From Symsagittifera roscoffensis (lineage: Eukaryota; Xenacoelomorpha; Acoela; Convolutidae), in the NCBI RefSeq assembly GCF_963678635.1, contig NW_026970944.1, positions 1 through 64,000 on the forward strand: DNA of 64,000 nucleotides, given 5' to 3'. Made by a program: the position numbers and the translations under genes. The notes under the pieces were generated by a model. That model searched no databases. It saw only the letters and a program-made list of their open reading frames with translations, and was not told the origin of the DNA. Below are positions 43,740 through 55,135 of the stretch, piece after piece (within the stretch, counting starts at the first letter, position 1; each line of letters opens with the position of its first letter).

Positions 43740-44650
43740 CATAAATTAAGAAACTGGAAGAAACATCCGACTGGCAGAAACATCACGTAAATTTGTCCCA
43801 CTAAGAAGAAATTAAAAAGCTTAAAAACCTTAAGATCATTTGAGTCACTGCTAACGGGTGTAAGAGGACGCGGATTCAAAGACTGTTCTGCGAGGCAGAA
43901 AACTGTCGGGAGAATTTCTTCAGTCATTTAACGAAAGGTGAGGATTAAGTAGAACACTTTCTTGCAACGAGGTACAAGCCATTACCACGAACCACCGTGG
44001 TCTGGCGCGGATGGAAGTATTTAATTCCATTCTATAGCTTTACGTATAAGAAGGGTGCGTGCGAGGTCATTCCACGCATGATTGTTTAGAAGAAGTTCTT
44101 TGTCTGCGCCGTTAAAACTTGTTCCATTGTCAGACCAAAATATTGATGGGTTCAGCAACTAGCAATCAATCGTTCCACTCGCATTACGCAAGAAATATTG
44201 TTCATAGACGAAACAACTTCGATGAAGATGGCTTTGAGGGTCAAACAAATGAAAAAAAGGCCGAACTTTTCTCGGAACTTAAAAAGGTCCGTATTAGTCT
44301 ACACTGCAGTTATTGAACAGCGCGTGACGATATCTTGAGCACTCGTCTGGCAGTCACTCGTCTAGGTTCAAATAGTTTTACTAAGGGTGACGACCATCAA
44401 GTATGATGGGACATTTTGCTCTGAATTCGATATCAGAAAGACGGCTTATGCAAGCTGTGGACCGGAGAAGACCAGCAGGTTTGACGAAACGGGAGAGTGT
44501 ATCAATAGGACGTAGGATCTTGACATGTATCTCAGAATTAAACTATGACTCGAATGATTTTTTGCGAGGGAAGCAAAAACTTCATTTTTGCGATATCGAG
44601 CTCAGAAGGTTTGACGATTCTAAGAGTGACTTCACGTTAATACTGTAACT
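43740..44650 (-). pseudogene. BEL/Pao integrase fragment
   Basis: Read on the minus strand: a GGRL/KHP-like segment (AKCPIILDG, about 44400), the integrase core WSDNGTSFNGADKEL (about 44080-44145), APDHGGSW where the family has the HFGG-x-W-E-R glutamate region, and NPRPLTPVSSDSNDL (about 43860), the hallmark end of BEL/Pao integrases. Several stops and shifts make it non-functional. Confidence 0.8.
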
Positions 44651-45079
44651 TAGGATTCAATCTGAGAACAAATGCGTAACAAAAGAACGGTGCGGAAAAA
44701 AGAGCTTTTTTGAAGTCGAGTTTGATTGATGCCGGGTTTGCTATGAATCTTGATGTGGTATCAATAACATCATCAACGGGATCTTCGAGTCTTCTTTTTG
44801 GTGACTACATCAATATTTTGACGGAAGAGCCAGTCACTGGTTCTGAACAAGCTTTGACCTTGGCTCCCCCTGCTGTATTTTAAAAATCCGGCTGTCTTTT
44901 GAAGTCCGCCAGCAGGTAGTTCGCTCAACACTGCTTCTCACGACACCTGAACAGATCTCAACCTCCGCCGGACACCCATTGATAGGGGCCTCCATGTTAA
45001 ATTTTAGGTAAATTTCTGCACCTTTCTGCTAGATTTCCCGTTCAACTTTTGGTCTGCTGTTGACCAGTATACCCGTTTA
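44651..45079. other. BEL/Pao interior, unassigned
   Basis: Lies between the integrase fragment and the MITE-like element. No reliable frame. Probably eroded pol or deleted interior. Confidence 0.35.
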
Positions 45080-45254
45080 GATAGGCCGCATCTTGTTAAC
45101 TCATTCCTCCCTATTGCAATAGGAGGGAAATAGTTAACAAGGTACAAAATTCGTATATGCTTAACTGTTCAATTCTTTCTTTATAGGGGTAGGGGGGATT
45201 TTTTACAAGGTACCTTAGGGGGAGGGAAATAACTAACAAGATCCGATAGGCCGC
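45080..45254. mobile_element. MITE-like element with 10-bp target duplication
   Basis: GATAGGCCGC at 45080-45089 and again at 45245-45254 flank a 155-bp insert. The insert starts ATCTTGTTAACT and ends with the approximate reverse complement (AACTAACAAGAT plus CC). An internal near-palindrome is centred on CCTATTGCAATAGG (about 45118). No coding capacity. The 9-10-bp duplication suggests a Mutator-like or similar DNA transposase. Confidence 0.6.
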
Positions 45255-45399
45255 TGTATTTCACGATTCAACACCGTATTGTTCCTTCTAGTATGGCATC
45301 TCTTCTAGAATGTCCCTTCTAGAATAAGCCTCCGTATTGTCCCTTCGAGGATATCCACCGTTGTACAATCTCACGACCTTCTCACTAAAGGTGCACTCC

Positions 45400-45530
45400 G
45401 ATGAAGACGAACTTCGCCGAAGTTGAATTTTGACGAAGATGAACTTCGATTGAGAATTGATGAAGATGAGCTTCGATTGAACTTCAATGAAAATGAACGT
45501 CTGTGAAGATGAACTTCATTGAATGACCTC
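45400..45530. repeat. Degenerate GAAGATGAACTTCGAT repeats
   Basis: At least five imperfect copies of a roughly 16-25-bp motif (GAAGATGAACTTCGATTGA) occur in about 120 bp. Each unit is partly palindromic (GAA...TTC). No ORF spans it. Confidence 0.5.
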
Positions 45531-45596
45531 TATGTTGATTTGGAGGAATCAGCAGACCATTCTTTCTATAATTTATGGTTCAGTAGGTTGAATGCT

Positions 45597-46170
45597 TGTC
45601 GAATATTTAAGTTCTGTCCGATATCTTCAAAAAAGACTCACAGAACAATCGAATATAATATTTCGGCTCAATAATCTATATTGACACCATCACCGATTTT
45701 TCAACATAACATGTCTCTTTGTTTCTTTTTAGCAGCAATGATTGACAGCAAACACAAAAAAACTCGTAGCCAAACATTTGTGTTTTCGGGGTCAGACAGG
45801 GTCGAATTCGATTGATTCTAGTTAGTTTTATTTTATGTGCCCCCGTAGTTTTCACATAATTACGGAATTGTTTTATTAGATAACTATTTCATAACTATTA
45901 TGTTTTTATTATGTAATAACCATAAGAATTAGGTAACAAAAACCAAACCCTGTTTTTCTGCTTGATTTTTATTCGAATTAAATGGCTTAGTGGCCATGGA
46001 TGGCGGGCTCGATCTTATGCCGAACACACCCGTCTGGATTTGGATTTTTAGCTCAGACCGCTTGGCCATTTGTTCTTATTTAGCTTTAATGTTACAGTAT
46101 TTATAGTTCAAGCTCTATAGTTTGTTATTAAAATATTTGTGGTCACACTTTCATTTCAAGTGTGGAAACA
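45597..46170 (-). repeat. Putative LTR of a BEL/Pao element (right copy)
   Basis: Partner of 42998-43562; see there. Only about 2 kb lie between the two, so most of the element's interior is gone. Confidence 0.45.
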
Positions 46171-46633
46171 TCTCTTTTAGATGTAAAGACTTCTCAGCTT
46201 ATTTCTATAAAAGTGCTGGTTTGTGGAAGATCCTTCAGTAGTTTGACGATTGATTGCTTTTTACAGTCTCGCCGAAATCGTGGTTTGAACAAAAAACAAC
46301 GTTGAAACATTAATGCCATTTTAGTTTTTTTGCCCAAAAAAAAGTTTACAGAGCACTAGCACACATTTTTACCTAGAACTTTTCAACCATATGCACGGGT
46401 AAAACTGAATGTATAGAAAGTTCACCCCCTGACTTGCGTTGTCCATTTTTCGGATAGTTTCTGTCCACTGGTCTGTTCTATTCCCGAATTGCAAAAAAAA
46501 CTTTTGCTTTTTCCGTCCTTTTCCTGCTGTTAGGACAATGGGTGATACAAAATTCTTCCATAGCATTGGTCAATTTGTTTATATTCTCAGTCGGTTACTA
46601 ACCTACAGTTCTATAGCCTTTTGGGTACCTAGT
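46171..46633. other. Spacer without a recognised gene
   Basis: About 460 bp between the BEL/Pao remains and element B. Nothing is supported beyond its being the left target flank of element B, ending in CTAGT. Confidence 0.4.
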
Positions 46634-46891
46634 TGTCATACCGCAGGGTATGATGTTCTAATTCTCGAATCCGAATGCATCGATAAACAATGATTCTCAG
46701 TCGGAGCGATATAAAACAACTAGTTGATAGACAACATTAATTCAACTCTGAATCATATTTCAAATAGAGTTCGTCTTCTCTGTCTATCAAGGTCAAATGA
46801 CCGGCCACCTAGGTGTTCAACATAAAACTATAGATAATGTAAATAACATATATATATATACAGTTGGTTTGTCGATCCAGGCCGGATGACA
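46634..46891 (-). repeat. 3' LTR of element B
   Basis: 258 bp with perfect short inverted ends (TGTCAT/ATGACA). It differs from the right LTR by about four substitutions and a TA-repeat length change, so the insertion is fairly young. Confidence 0.9.
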
Positions 46892-47238
46892 TTCCCCCTG
46901 ACAATAAAGTTTATAAACGACCGTTTTTAAATTGAGTTTTAGAGTCCCCGTAGGACTATCAGATTTGAGTTTTATAGTCGCAATAGGACTTTTCGAATTA
47001 CACTTTTCTGCCTGCTTGCCATCATTGCTAAATTCCTCCTCGTTGCTCTCGTGTTCCTCGTCTTCTTGTTAAATGATGTCCGTCTTCGTCTTTTCCATCT
47101 CGCCTTCTTATTGCAGTTTCGTGTTTTTCACAAATAGAATGTCGTTCTTGTTATCAGTTGTGTCATCGTCTTCTGTTGGCGAGGTTAAATCTACCACGTC
47201 TCTGTGGCTCGTTTTAGATTTCGGGCTAATCGCTTCAA

Positions 47239-48247
47239 TCAATTTTTACATGCTCTAAATTGTGGAGTCTTCTCTGTGAAACCCATTTCTTGGATGAGTG
47301 ATTTTAGGCTCGGGTAGTTGTCTGTACTTTGTTTGTCCGGTGGCGAAAAAATTTCAAATTGTAGCGTCTTCTTTTCTCCATTGTTTTTATTATTAATGAC
47401 GTTAATTGGCACGGGGTTCCCAAACGCGGTGGACAGCGCCGATTGGCGGTTCCTCGTAGATTTCCGTAGTGATGCCGTTGGAATCGCTGTTGGTGTTCGT
47501 TTTTGGTTTTGCCTCTTATGCGATGGGGCAATATTTTCTGAGGAGACCGATGATTGGTCGTCATTATCCGAGCTGCTGGGTGCTGGTTGTTGGATTTTGG
47601 TGTCCTCTTTCGAAGTTCCGGCGGGTATATCAGTTTGCAATCTCATTCCGCTGGTTTGTAGCTTGTGTGTCGGGCGCCCGCCGGTTCGTTTGCCTGTTGC
47701 TCTGGCTTTTCGTTTTGTTGGACCATTTTGATTTTCTTGTCCTGTCACCTTCTCTTTTTGAGTCAGCTTCCTTGGGAGGCCCGTTGTTTCATCTTGTTTG
47801 AACTTTGGGTGCTGGGGAGCAGTAGGGTTCTCGATGGTCCTGATCTCCGTGCGGATTTATAAGCAACGTAATCATTGAGCCGAGACAGTCTGCATGGTCC
47901 GTATATTAAAGGGTTTGGGACAAATGCAGCACCGCTATTTTCTTAGTAGTCTTGGTTCTTTTCCGAATGTTTGCACCCAAGCGGTGTGTGGTGTATATGT
48001 AAGAATTTTTCCGTCTATTTGTACTTTTGTTATTTTTGTTCGAATGTTCTCGGATCCTTAACCTTCGTTGTGATCTAATTGTTTTCCGTGCTACCTGATC
48101 TATCCGTTTTTTTGTGTTTTTGTCTATTGTTGTTTGTATTCCCTTATATCTTACGTTTAATTTATCCTTGATTATTTTTATACCTTTTGATTTTGCACCT
48201 GTGTCTTGTTGTGTCGGGAGGTCTGTGTTTGTTAGGCTCCTTGGCAT
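47239..48247 (-). pseudogene. pol: Pol C-terminal tail of element B
   Basis: Holds a Lys/Thr/Ser-rich 169-codon frame (47748-47239) ending after an RKSTRNRQSALSTAFGNPVP-like segment, and a basic frame at 48247-47906 in the integrase C-terminal position. Frames are shifted relative to the integrase core. An independent ORF cannot be excluded. Confidence 0.5.
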
Positions 48248-48312
48248 TTGAAGTTTCGGCTCTCTCTTATTGATAGAGACTTCATCTTCTGACTATCGTT
48301 GTAAGTCGTGCA

Positions 48313-49391
48313 TTACTTCTGCGGGTAGTGGCGGCTTTGTAAGGTGCTTCGATCTGAACATGCATGTTTTGCGCTTTCCCAATATAGATTGTTAGGTGAA
48401 CTACTAATTGCTACGTTTGACAAGGGTGTGTTTGGTTTACGTCCCATGTGGACCTCAAGTGGTGAAATTTTTGTTATGCTATGTGGTATAACTTTTAATG
48501 TTTTAATAATTTCAGCTACATCTGATACGAGCTTGTACGGTGTGTTTGCTTGATCAATTTTCATGACCACTAGTCTACGTTTCAAAGTTTGTAACATTCT
48601 CTCTACTACCCCTATTGCTCTATGATCATCTACTGGAGCAAACAATAGTTTTAAATTGTTTGTACTGCAAAACAATTGAAATTTCTTAGCTCTAAATGTC
48701 TGTGCTTGGTCACATCTTAACCTTCGGGGTACACCGTTATTTGAAATGTACCGTTGCATAAATTTTATAGCAATGTCCACTGTTGTATTCGTAAGGACTT
48801 TTGCAGTTGGAAATTTTGACCACTTATCTATTGCAACTAAAATGTATGCGTCTCTACTCAATTCATCCGGAAGGGGCCCTACGAAATCTAATTGAACTTC
48901 CTCATTAGGTTCGACTACTGATTCCATTAGGAATGAATGTTTCTTTCCTATGATGTGTTTTAAATTTTTACCTTGCTTTGTGCAGTGTTTGCAATTTTGT
49001 GCCATTTGCATAATTGATCGATGGATATGTGGGAACCAGACATGGTGACTCAAATCCAACATAGCTGCCAATCCCGGATGTGTCAAGTGAAGACTGTCTA
49101 GCATTATCTGCCTCAATTGGATAGGTATGACGATTCTCTCATCTATGAGTAGACAATCCTCTCGGACATGTAGCCTGTTCCGTATGTTGTGCCAGTATTG
49201 ATAGCTTCCCAATCCCTCTTTTTGACGAAATCGATCAATGAACGCAGATTTCGGTCCTTCTTTGTGGCTGCGGCGATAAATCGTACGCCCAAAACCCGCT
49301 CTAGTCGTTGTCTGAACAATGGTGTGTCTTCCTCTGATTCCACTGTGTTTGTGGCTTTCTCCATCGTCGCGACCAGTCCTTCTTTAATCAT
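48313..49391 (-). pseudogene. pol: Integrase of element B
   Basis: Zinc-binding region (LHLTHPGLAAM, C-x2-C near 49000) followed by the core with D (QLDFVGPL), D (RCDQAQTF) and E (GVVERMLQ). It is split into frames 49391-49143 and 49212-48313 that overlap, so at least one frameshift is present upstream of the zinc region. The core itself is open. Confidence 0.85.
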
Positions 49392-50184
49392 CTCGTGGCT
49401 GGCTTCTAACTAGGTAGATGATCCCATTGTTGGTGGATCTACATTGTGTGTCTGTTCTTCTTGTGTGCAGGTCCACGCGGGTCCACGCGGCTAACACAGA
49501 TTTCTGCGGTGTCCTTGCTTGTATCTGAAGTGGTTTGAGTAGCTGTTGTTGTATTATGTGGTTCTGTTTGTGTCTGCGTGGTCTTTGTGATGTCGCTTTG
49601 TGTGGGTTTGGCCGTTGTTTTTCCAGATGTATTAGTGTCTCGGAAGATGACTTTCGGAAAAGTTGATTTCGTAGTTGTCTCTGTCTTCTTCTTAGCCGAT
49701 ATCATTTCTCTGGCATCCCGTACGGGTGTTGTTGAAGATGTGTTGTGTACCTTTTGTTGTGGCGATTTTGGTATTTCGGTCTTTCCTTTCTTTCCTTTCG
49801 TGGGGGTCGCTTATGCCATCTGGGGTCCGAAAGGCTTTCTTCGCGGTCAGATAAACCCTGCCAATTCTTTGTTGATTATTTTCGGCTCCTAGACTCGTTT
49901 GTCTTGAGTTTCGGCGGGATGAATCCTCCTTTAAAACCTTTGGTTTCTGTTTTGCGGCTCATTTTTGATTTTTTACTCTGATTTATTGAAATTATGTGGA
50001 CGGAATTTTTTGCGGCTTGTTTGGTATGCGCCCGTTTGGTATTGTTGAAAAAGCGATCGAGAGAGAGTAGACTGATTTTCAGCAGATTTTGAGTAAAACT
50101 GATTTCTGCTGTTAGTTTGACAATGACCGGTTGTGGAATGTTTGGAATGTTTTGTTGTTAATTCAGTGTTTGAAGCAGCGTTCA
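49392..50184 (-). other. Element B linker between RNase H and integrase
   Basis: A Thr/Lys/Gln-rich frame (49705-49439) and eroded sequence. No domain recognised. Confidence 0.4.
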
Positions 50185-50667
50185 TTAACCCTTTGTTTTC
50201 GCGCGCTTTTTGATCAGCTCATACGGTGCTTTGTTCTGATCGGCTAGATTATTTAGAATGACGTTTTCAATCGTTTCGAGGTTATCAATGAATGTCTTAA
50301 TTGATGTTACAACAAATTCCTCATCATACTCACTAGGGGGTATTGCCAATCCAACTGGATTTCGGGAAATATAGTCAATGAATCCCATTTTACTCCCTGC
50401 GAGATGTTTGGTGTCGAAAGGAAAGGGAATCAATTGGTCAACCCAACGCGTGGGCCGGCCTTGACTTGTTTTTGATTGTTCGCTTGGGTTTAAAGCGCTG
50501 ATTAAAGCTTGATGATCAGTGATGACTGTAAAAAGTTTTCCATGAAGATAATATATAAAATGTTCGATTGCCCACATGATCCCTAATAACTCTAGTTCGA
50601 TTACAGAATATTTTTTCCTCCAATGAGTTTTAAAAAACGTGACGCATAAGCTACGGCGACCCAACAT
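50185..50667 (-). pseudogene. pol: RNase H of element B
   Basis: VIELELLGIMWAIEHFIYYL and TVITDHQAL are the Glu and Asp regions of gypsy-type RNase H. The first Asp region is upstream in another frame. A gypsy-type connection (LAGSKMGFIDYISRNP) follows. Confidence 0.8.
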
Positions 50668-51519
50668 TCAAGTGAATATTGTTCCAGAGCAGCTCCTAGT
50701 CCTGTAGTAGAAGCATCACATACGATGCGAGTGTCAAGATGTTGGTCAAAATGTTTTTTTTTTTTGTGTTATTTCAGCTACCAGTCTTAATATGTTCTTG
50801 AAAGTTGTGTTATACTCTGTTGACCAGTCAAGTGGTATATTTTGTTGTGTGTTTTTTTAGCAATGGGCGTAGAGAGGCAGCGGTTTGCGCCAATTTTGGT
50901 ATATATCGTGTGAGATGGTGCATGGAGCCCACAAAACTTTTTAGTTGTTTCAAAGTTTTTGGTGGTGATAGTTTTTTGATAGCCTCAGTCTTTCTTATCA
51001 GAGGTTTTGCTCCCTCGCTTACAATGTTGAATCCTAATCACTCAACTTGTTTGCATACGAACTTAAGTTTATCCAATGATATCGCAAGATTTTCCTCGTC
51101 CAGTTTTTTCAGAAATGATTGTAACTTTTGTTTGTGAAGTTCCAATGATCCTTTTGTTACGATTAGTATATCGACCAAAATAGGCATAGGTCTTCGTAAA
51201 ATTCGTAAGGGTTAGATCGATCGCTTTTTGAAATTCGGCTGGCATATCCGTGAAGCCATAAAATCCTGTTTGAAACTGATAGGTCCCAGTGGCGTTACCA
51301 CCAATAAGACTAAAGTTGCATTGTTCTCTGGTTATTTTATCCAGAGGGATTTGTGAATATGTAAAATGGAGGTCGAGTAATGAGAATAGTGTTTGTTTCG
51401 TTTGTCTGATAATATTCAAGCTGTGCAATATTATCCAACAGCAAATCAATGTTGGGCGTTTGATATTTGTTCTTGTGGATGAATTTGTTGATTTTCTTAG
51501 AATCTAACGCGAGTTTGAG
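50668..51519 (-). pseudogene. pol: Reverse transcriptase core of element B
   Basis: Frame 51449-51069 reads LLDLHFTYSQIPLD, the QTGFYGFTDMPAEFQ block, then shifts just before the catalytic box. In the shifted frame that box reads VDI where VDD or YXDD is expected. Stops and an A/T-run indel near 50755 complete the damage. Confidence 0.8.
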
Positions 51520-52641
51520 TTATTGCTCTTTTTTTACTGTTGTGACAATTGGGCTAATAAATTGTTGATCTGAACATTTATCTAACTTGATAATGTGGTT
51601 TTGATCCATCAGTTTGTTTAATTCCCCTTCAACTCTTTCCTGTAGGTGCACCGGGATACGTCGTCCTTTCTGTTGTATTGGAATGAAATTGTGATTGAAT
51701 TGAGTTCTCATCATGTGACTTTTCGATTTACCGATACGTATGCACAGTTGTTGAAAATTATCTTTGACCCATTGTTCAATTTCTGGATCTGACTCTTCTT
51801 GCTCGCGTACGCTTAACACATTTTGTTTTTGTTTTTCTTGTATCAACTTGACACCTATTTGTGGTAGCATGTTGCGTCCTAATATGTTGGCTTTTTGATC
51901 ATCCACAATTATAAACGGGGCTGATTTAATTTTCCAGCCTCCTGATTCAATGGTTATTATCAATCTTCCTTTCGGATTTATTGTTTCACCATTGTAGCAT
52001 GCCAGATTTCCTGCAGTGTCGTCCGGTGGGATGCATTTGAATAATGCTGATTTATCGTTTTGTTGAAGGCGCCGTGCGATTTTTTCATTTAAAAACGACA
52101 TTGGACTTCCCGAATCAATGATAGCGAATAATTCTTCTGAATTTGTTTTTAGTTTAACAATATGACCGCTCAGATCATCTTCCAATAGGATATTTGTATT
52201 TTTAGTTTCAAAAGATTCAGCGATTACCATAACCGAGAATTTCTCTATTTCGTATTCATCCCATCCATTATTTGATGTAAGCTCGGCAAATGCCACAGGG
52301 TCAATTTCGGTTTCCAGACTCTCTGTCTCTATTTCTTCCTGTTCTTCATCCTGTCGGTTTCCTAAATAGTTAACGTTTGTGGATATGCAAACTTTTGCTA
52401 AATGGCCTCGTTTGGCACATTTTGAGCAAATTTTGTCTTTAGCCGGGCAAGATTGAAGATGATTTTGGTTGTGTTGGTTTCCGCATTTATAACATTGTTT
52501 TAAAATGTTCGCATTATTGATTCTTTGTTGTCCTCTTGTGTTTTGTGTTCCACGTGGGTATGATCGTCCGCGAAAACCAACCCGACTTGTTTGTGAGTTT
52601 TGATTGTTTGAATAGTTGTATCGACCATCCCGTGTGTTGAT
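51520..52641 (-). pseudogene. pol: Nucleocapsid, protease and RT start of element B
   Basis: Zinc-binding Cys/His pairs (CYKCG, CSKCAKRGHLAKVC; about 52500-52400), then protease IIDSGSPMSFL (near 52130), then the RT N-terminus (VHLQERVEGELNKL, ISPIVTTVKK). The ORF ends at 51520 in the RT fingers. It is in frame with gag except for one TAA at the join (about 52644). Confidence 0.8.
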
Positions 52642-53397
52642 TTAGTGTACTGGCTCCTGTTTTGTTGTAGTTTGTCCTCCGAATGGGTTTATTTTCATAG
52701 TGCGGCTGTGTTCAATTCCTTTTTGTCGACGGATTGCGTATTCATATGCATCCTGTGGGGATCCTGTTTCTGCTAATAGTTCTTCTGCAATTTTTTCATT
52801 GCTCATGTGCGCTGTAAACATGTCTCTAACCCATTCGTCTTCTCTGTCCCCACAGTCAGCCCGTGAGGCTAATTCGACTAGATCTGCATGAAATTGTTCA
52901 AGACTCTCCGATTTTTTTTGTTTACGGCAGATAAAATTATATCTTTTGAAGGCTACAATTCTGTTAGTGACAAAATTATCATACAACGTTGTCATAAGTT
53001 CTTGTGTGATCACATTGTGTAGTACCAAACTAGGTTTTTTCTGTTGAACCTGTCTTTGGCCTTCGGCTCCCAAACAGAAAAAGAGGTAACTACGGACTCT
53101 TGCGTCTGCTTCATCCCACCTATATGAATTACATAACACTACTTTCTCCCGGGCTTTTATGACCTGGTTTTCCCAATCAACTCGTTTCTCCTGATTGCGC
53201 ACCTCTCGGTTTTTTCTTTGTGCTTCTGTTTCGCCCGTTATTTCAAGTTCATACACAGGTTCTGAGGGTTCGAAGAGTGTTGGTCTGGCTCTCAATAAAT
53301 TCCGTATTTCAATTCCATCCTTTGCAAATACAGCCATCTCCAGTATAGCTGCCCACTTGGGCCATTCTAGTGGTGGTTCGGCAGACGCTCTCTCCCG
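52642..53397 (-). pseudogene. gag: Gag of element B, N-terminus deleted
   Basis: The frame runs from the LTR junction at 53397 without an ATG until 53337 (in-frame PPLEWPKWAAILEMAVFAKDG). It keeps a retrotransposon Gag capsid (NFVTNRIVAFKRYNF, ESLEQFHADLVELASRADCG, SPQDAYEYAIRRQKGIEHSR). It stops at TAA in QEPVH. The true N-terminus, leader and primer-binding site are missing. Confidence 0.85.
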
Positions 53398-53656
53398 GCA
53401 GGGTATGATGTTCTAATTCTCGAATCCGAATGCATCGATAAACAATGATTCTCAGTCGGAGCGATATAAAACAACTAGTTGATAGACAACATTAATTCAA
53501 CTCTGAATCATATTTCAAATAGAGTTCGTCTTCTCTGTCTATCAAGGTCAAATGACCGGCCACCTATGCGTTCAACATAAAACTATAGATAATATAAATA
53601 ACATATATATAAATATATATATATACAGTTGGTTTGCCGATCCAGGCCGGATGACA
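53398..53656 (-). repeat. 5' LTR of element B, last bases deleted
   Basis: Matches the left LTR from GCAGGG to GATGACA. The final nine or so bases of U5 seen in the left LTR are absent and gag coding sequence follows directly. A TA repeat is about 10 nt longer than on the left. Confidence 0.88.
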
Positions 53657-54725
53657 CTAGTTTTGCTAGCCGGGCGTAACTTTTTTCAAAAAAAACCTAG
53701 TGTTTTTTCTTTCTAACCCAATCTAATTATCACTTTCGAGCTCCTGGTGCCCGGATAACTTAGTTCCATTTTATAACCTTTTCTTCCGACCTGCGCAGCT
53801 CCGAGGTCCCCTGGTTAGAATTTTGGTAAAAACTCCCCTGGTAAAAACTCCCCGGGTTGACTAAAAATATCTTAGAACTTTCTTGAAAAAAACTTGTAAG
53901 GTAGCGACTTTCTTACAATTTCTTAGAAAATTAGGCTGTAAAATGTTATAAGATAAAAAGATAAAATCTTTTTCTAACAAAAAATCTCTAGGGTAGTGGC
54001 ATTCCATTAGAGTATAGACTGATGATTGCCCCTGATGACACTGCGCCATTCGAGCAGCTCTGCTCATCTTCTGTTGGGTTCCAAAACACGTTCTTAATTC
54101 CCCAAAGAGGAATTCATCGTGGGATATTTTAAACCAATCCGCCCGAACTCTCATTTTTTAAATAGTGAAAAACAGAAAGTACAATGCGCTCATCTGATAG
54201 GTGTAAAGTAAATGGTATGAACATAAATTGAATAACGTTTAAGCTTAGGGTGGACCTCCATAAACCGAAAATGTTCATCTTACAATTCCATGCACCGCAA
54301 ATGCTTATCTTACAACTACATACATCAATTGTATGGAAAAACACTTCTGATACAATTTTCATACACTTTCAAAAAATCATTGAAAAAAGATTTGAACTAT
54401 TATCTGCGGCTATTTGAACCAAATAAAACAGTCTGGTAATGAAAAAAAACGATGTTTCTTTTTTTTTTGAAAAAAAACTTTTTGTCTGCATAACCTAGTT
54501 CTGTATACACAAAAATTGAATATTTTTCCGTTTCTTTGGATAACTTTCTTCAAACAGGCTGAAAACTTCTATTTCTTTTGAATGGCATATTCATATATGC
54601 CTTGATCAATCTCCGATAATTAAGAAAAATCAAATTTTAAAAAACATCATTGTCCAACCTATGGTGCTTTCAGTAAACCAAGGTCTTTGTCATTTGCGTT
54701 CGGTTACGAACACAGCCCAACATTG
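53657..54725. other. Spacer without a recognised gene
   Basis: About 1.07 kb between element B and copy 3. Two short minus-strand frames (54154-53861, 54362-54129) show no recognisable motif and their reality is doubtful. The phrase AAAACTCCCC(T/G)GG is repeated near 53830-53855. Confidence 0.4.
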
Positions 54726-55135
54726 TGAGTTAGGACCGATGTGGTTAACTCATAGAGTAATTTCGGATAGGGTACACCGTCTGCTCGTCACGCTATCTTA
54801 TTTTCGGCCGGATAGATTCGTGCAACTTCTTAGTCTAATACCGATCCTAATCTTACTCTTATACTTTCTAGTCTCAGGGTGTTTAACTAGTCTCTGCTAG
54901 GCTCAATAGATCTGGGGTATACTGGTCTGTTGCGGCTGCTGAAGTTCTCTTGGAGAGGCAACTAATTTCTAAGTTAATTTCAAATCTCTCTGGTGCTGAA
55001 ATTACAAGTAATTTCGGCACTTACAAATAAGTGGGTTGTTAGTTAGATGGATCATGATTGGTTAATATTAAATACTTTACAGTGGTAAAATATCTAATTT
55101 ATCCAATCATAAAATATAGTTTAGATCAGGTTCCA
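54726..55135 (-). repeat. 3' LTR of copy 3
   Basis: 410 bp, same limits as copy 1. The palindrome has one mismatch (54993-55020). The right neighbour is the purine tract complement CCCATCCGGG. Confidence 0.9.

Larger units (their letters stand above)
46634..53656 (-). mobile_element. Element B: gypsy-type LTR retrotransposon
   Basis: A 7.0-kb element whose LTRs start TGTCATCC and end GGTATGACA on the minus strand. It is flanked by the 5-bp direct repeat CTAGT (46629-46633 and 53657-53661), a clean target-site duplication. A polypurine tract (GGGGGAA on the minus strand, 46892-46899) adjoins the left LTR. The interior reads gag, zinc knuckles, protease, RT, RNase H, integrase and tail, with many stops. 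The 5' LTR and gag start are joined by a deletion. The base composition is more even than in family A. Confidence 0.92.

Noticed and set aside
46850-46862. TA dinucleotide run as a separate microsatellite feature
   Set aside because: It is part of the element B LTR, where it merely varies in length between the two ends.
47318-47862. Overlapping plus-strand ORFs of 65-137 codons
   Set aside because: They are shadows of the minus-strand tail of element B, with Cys/Phe/Leu-rich composition typical of reverse readings.
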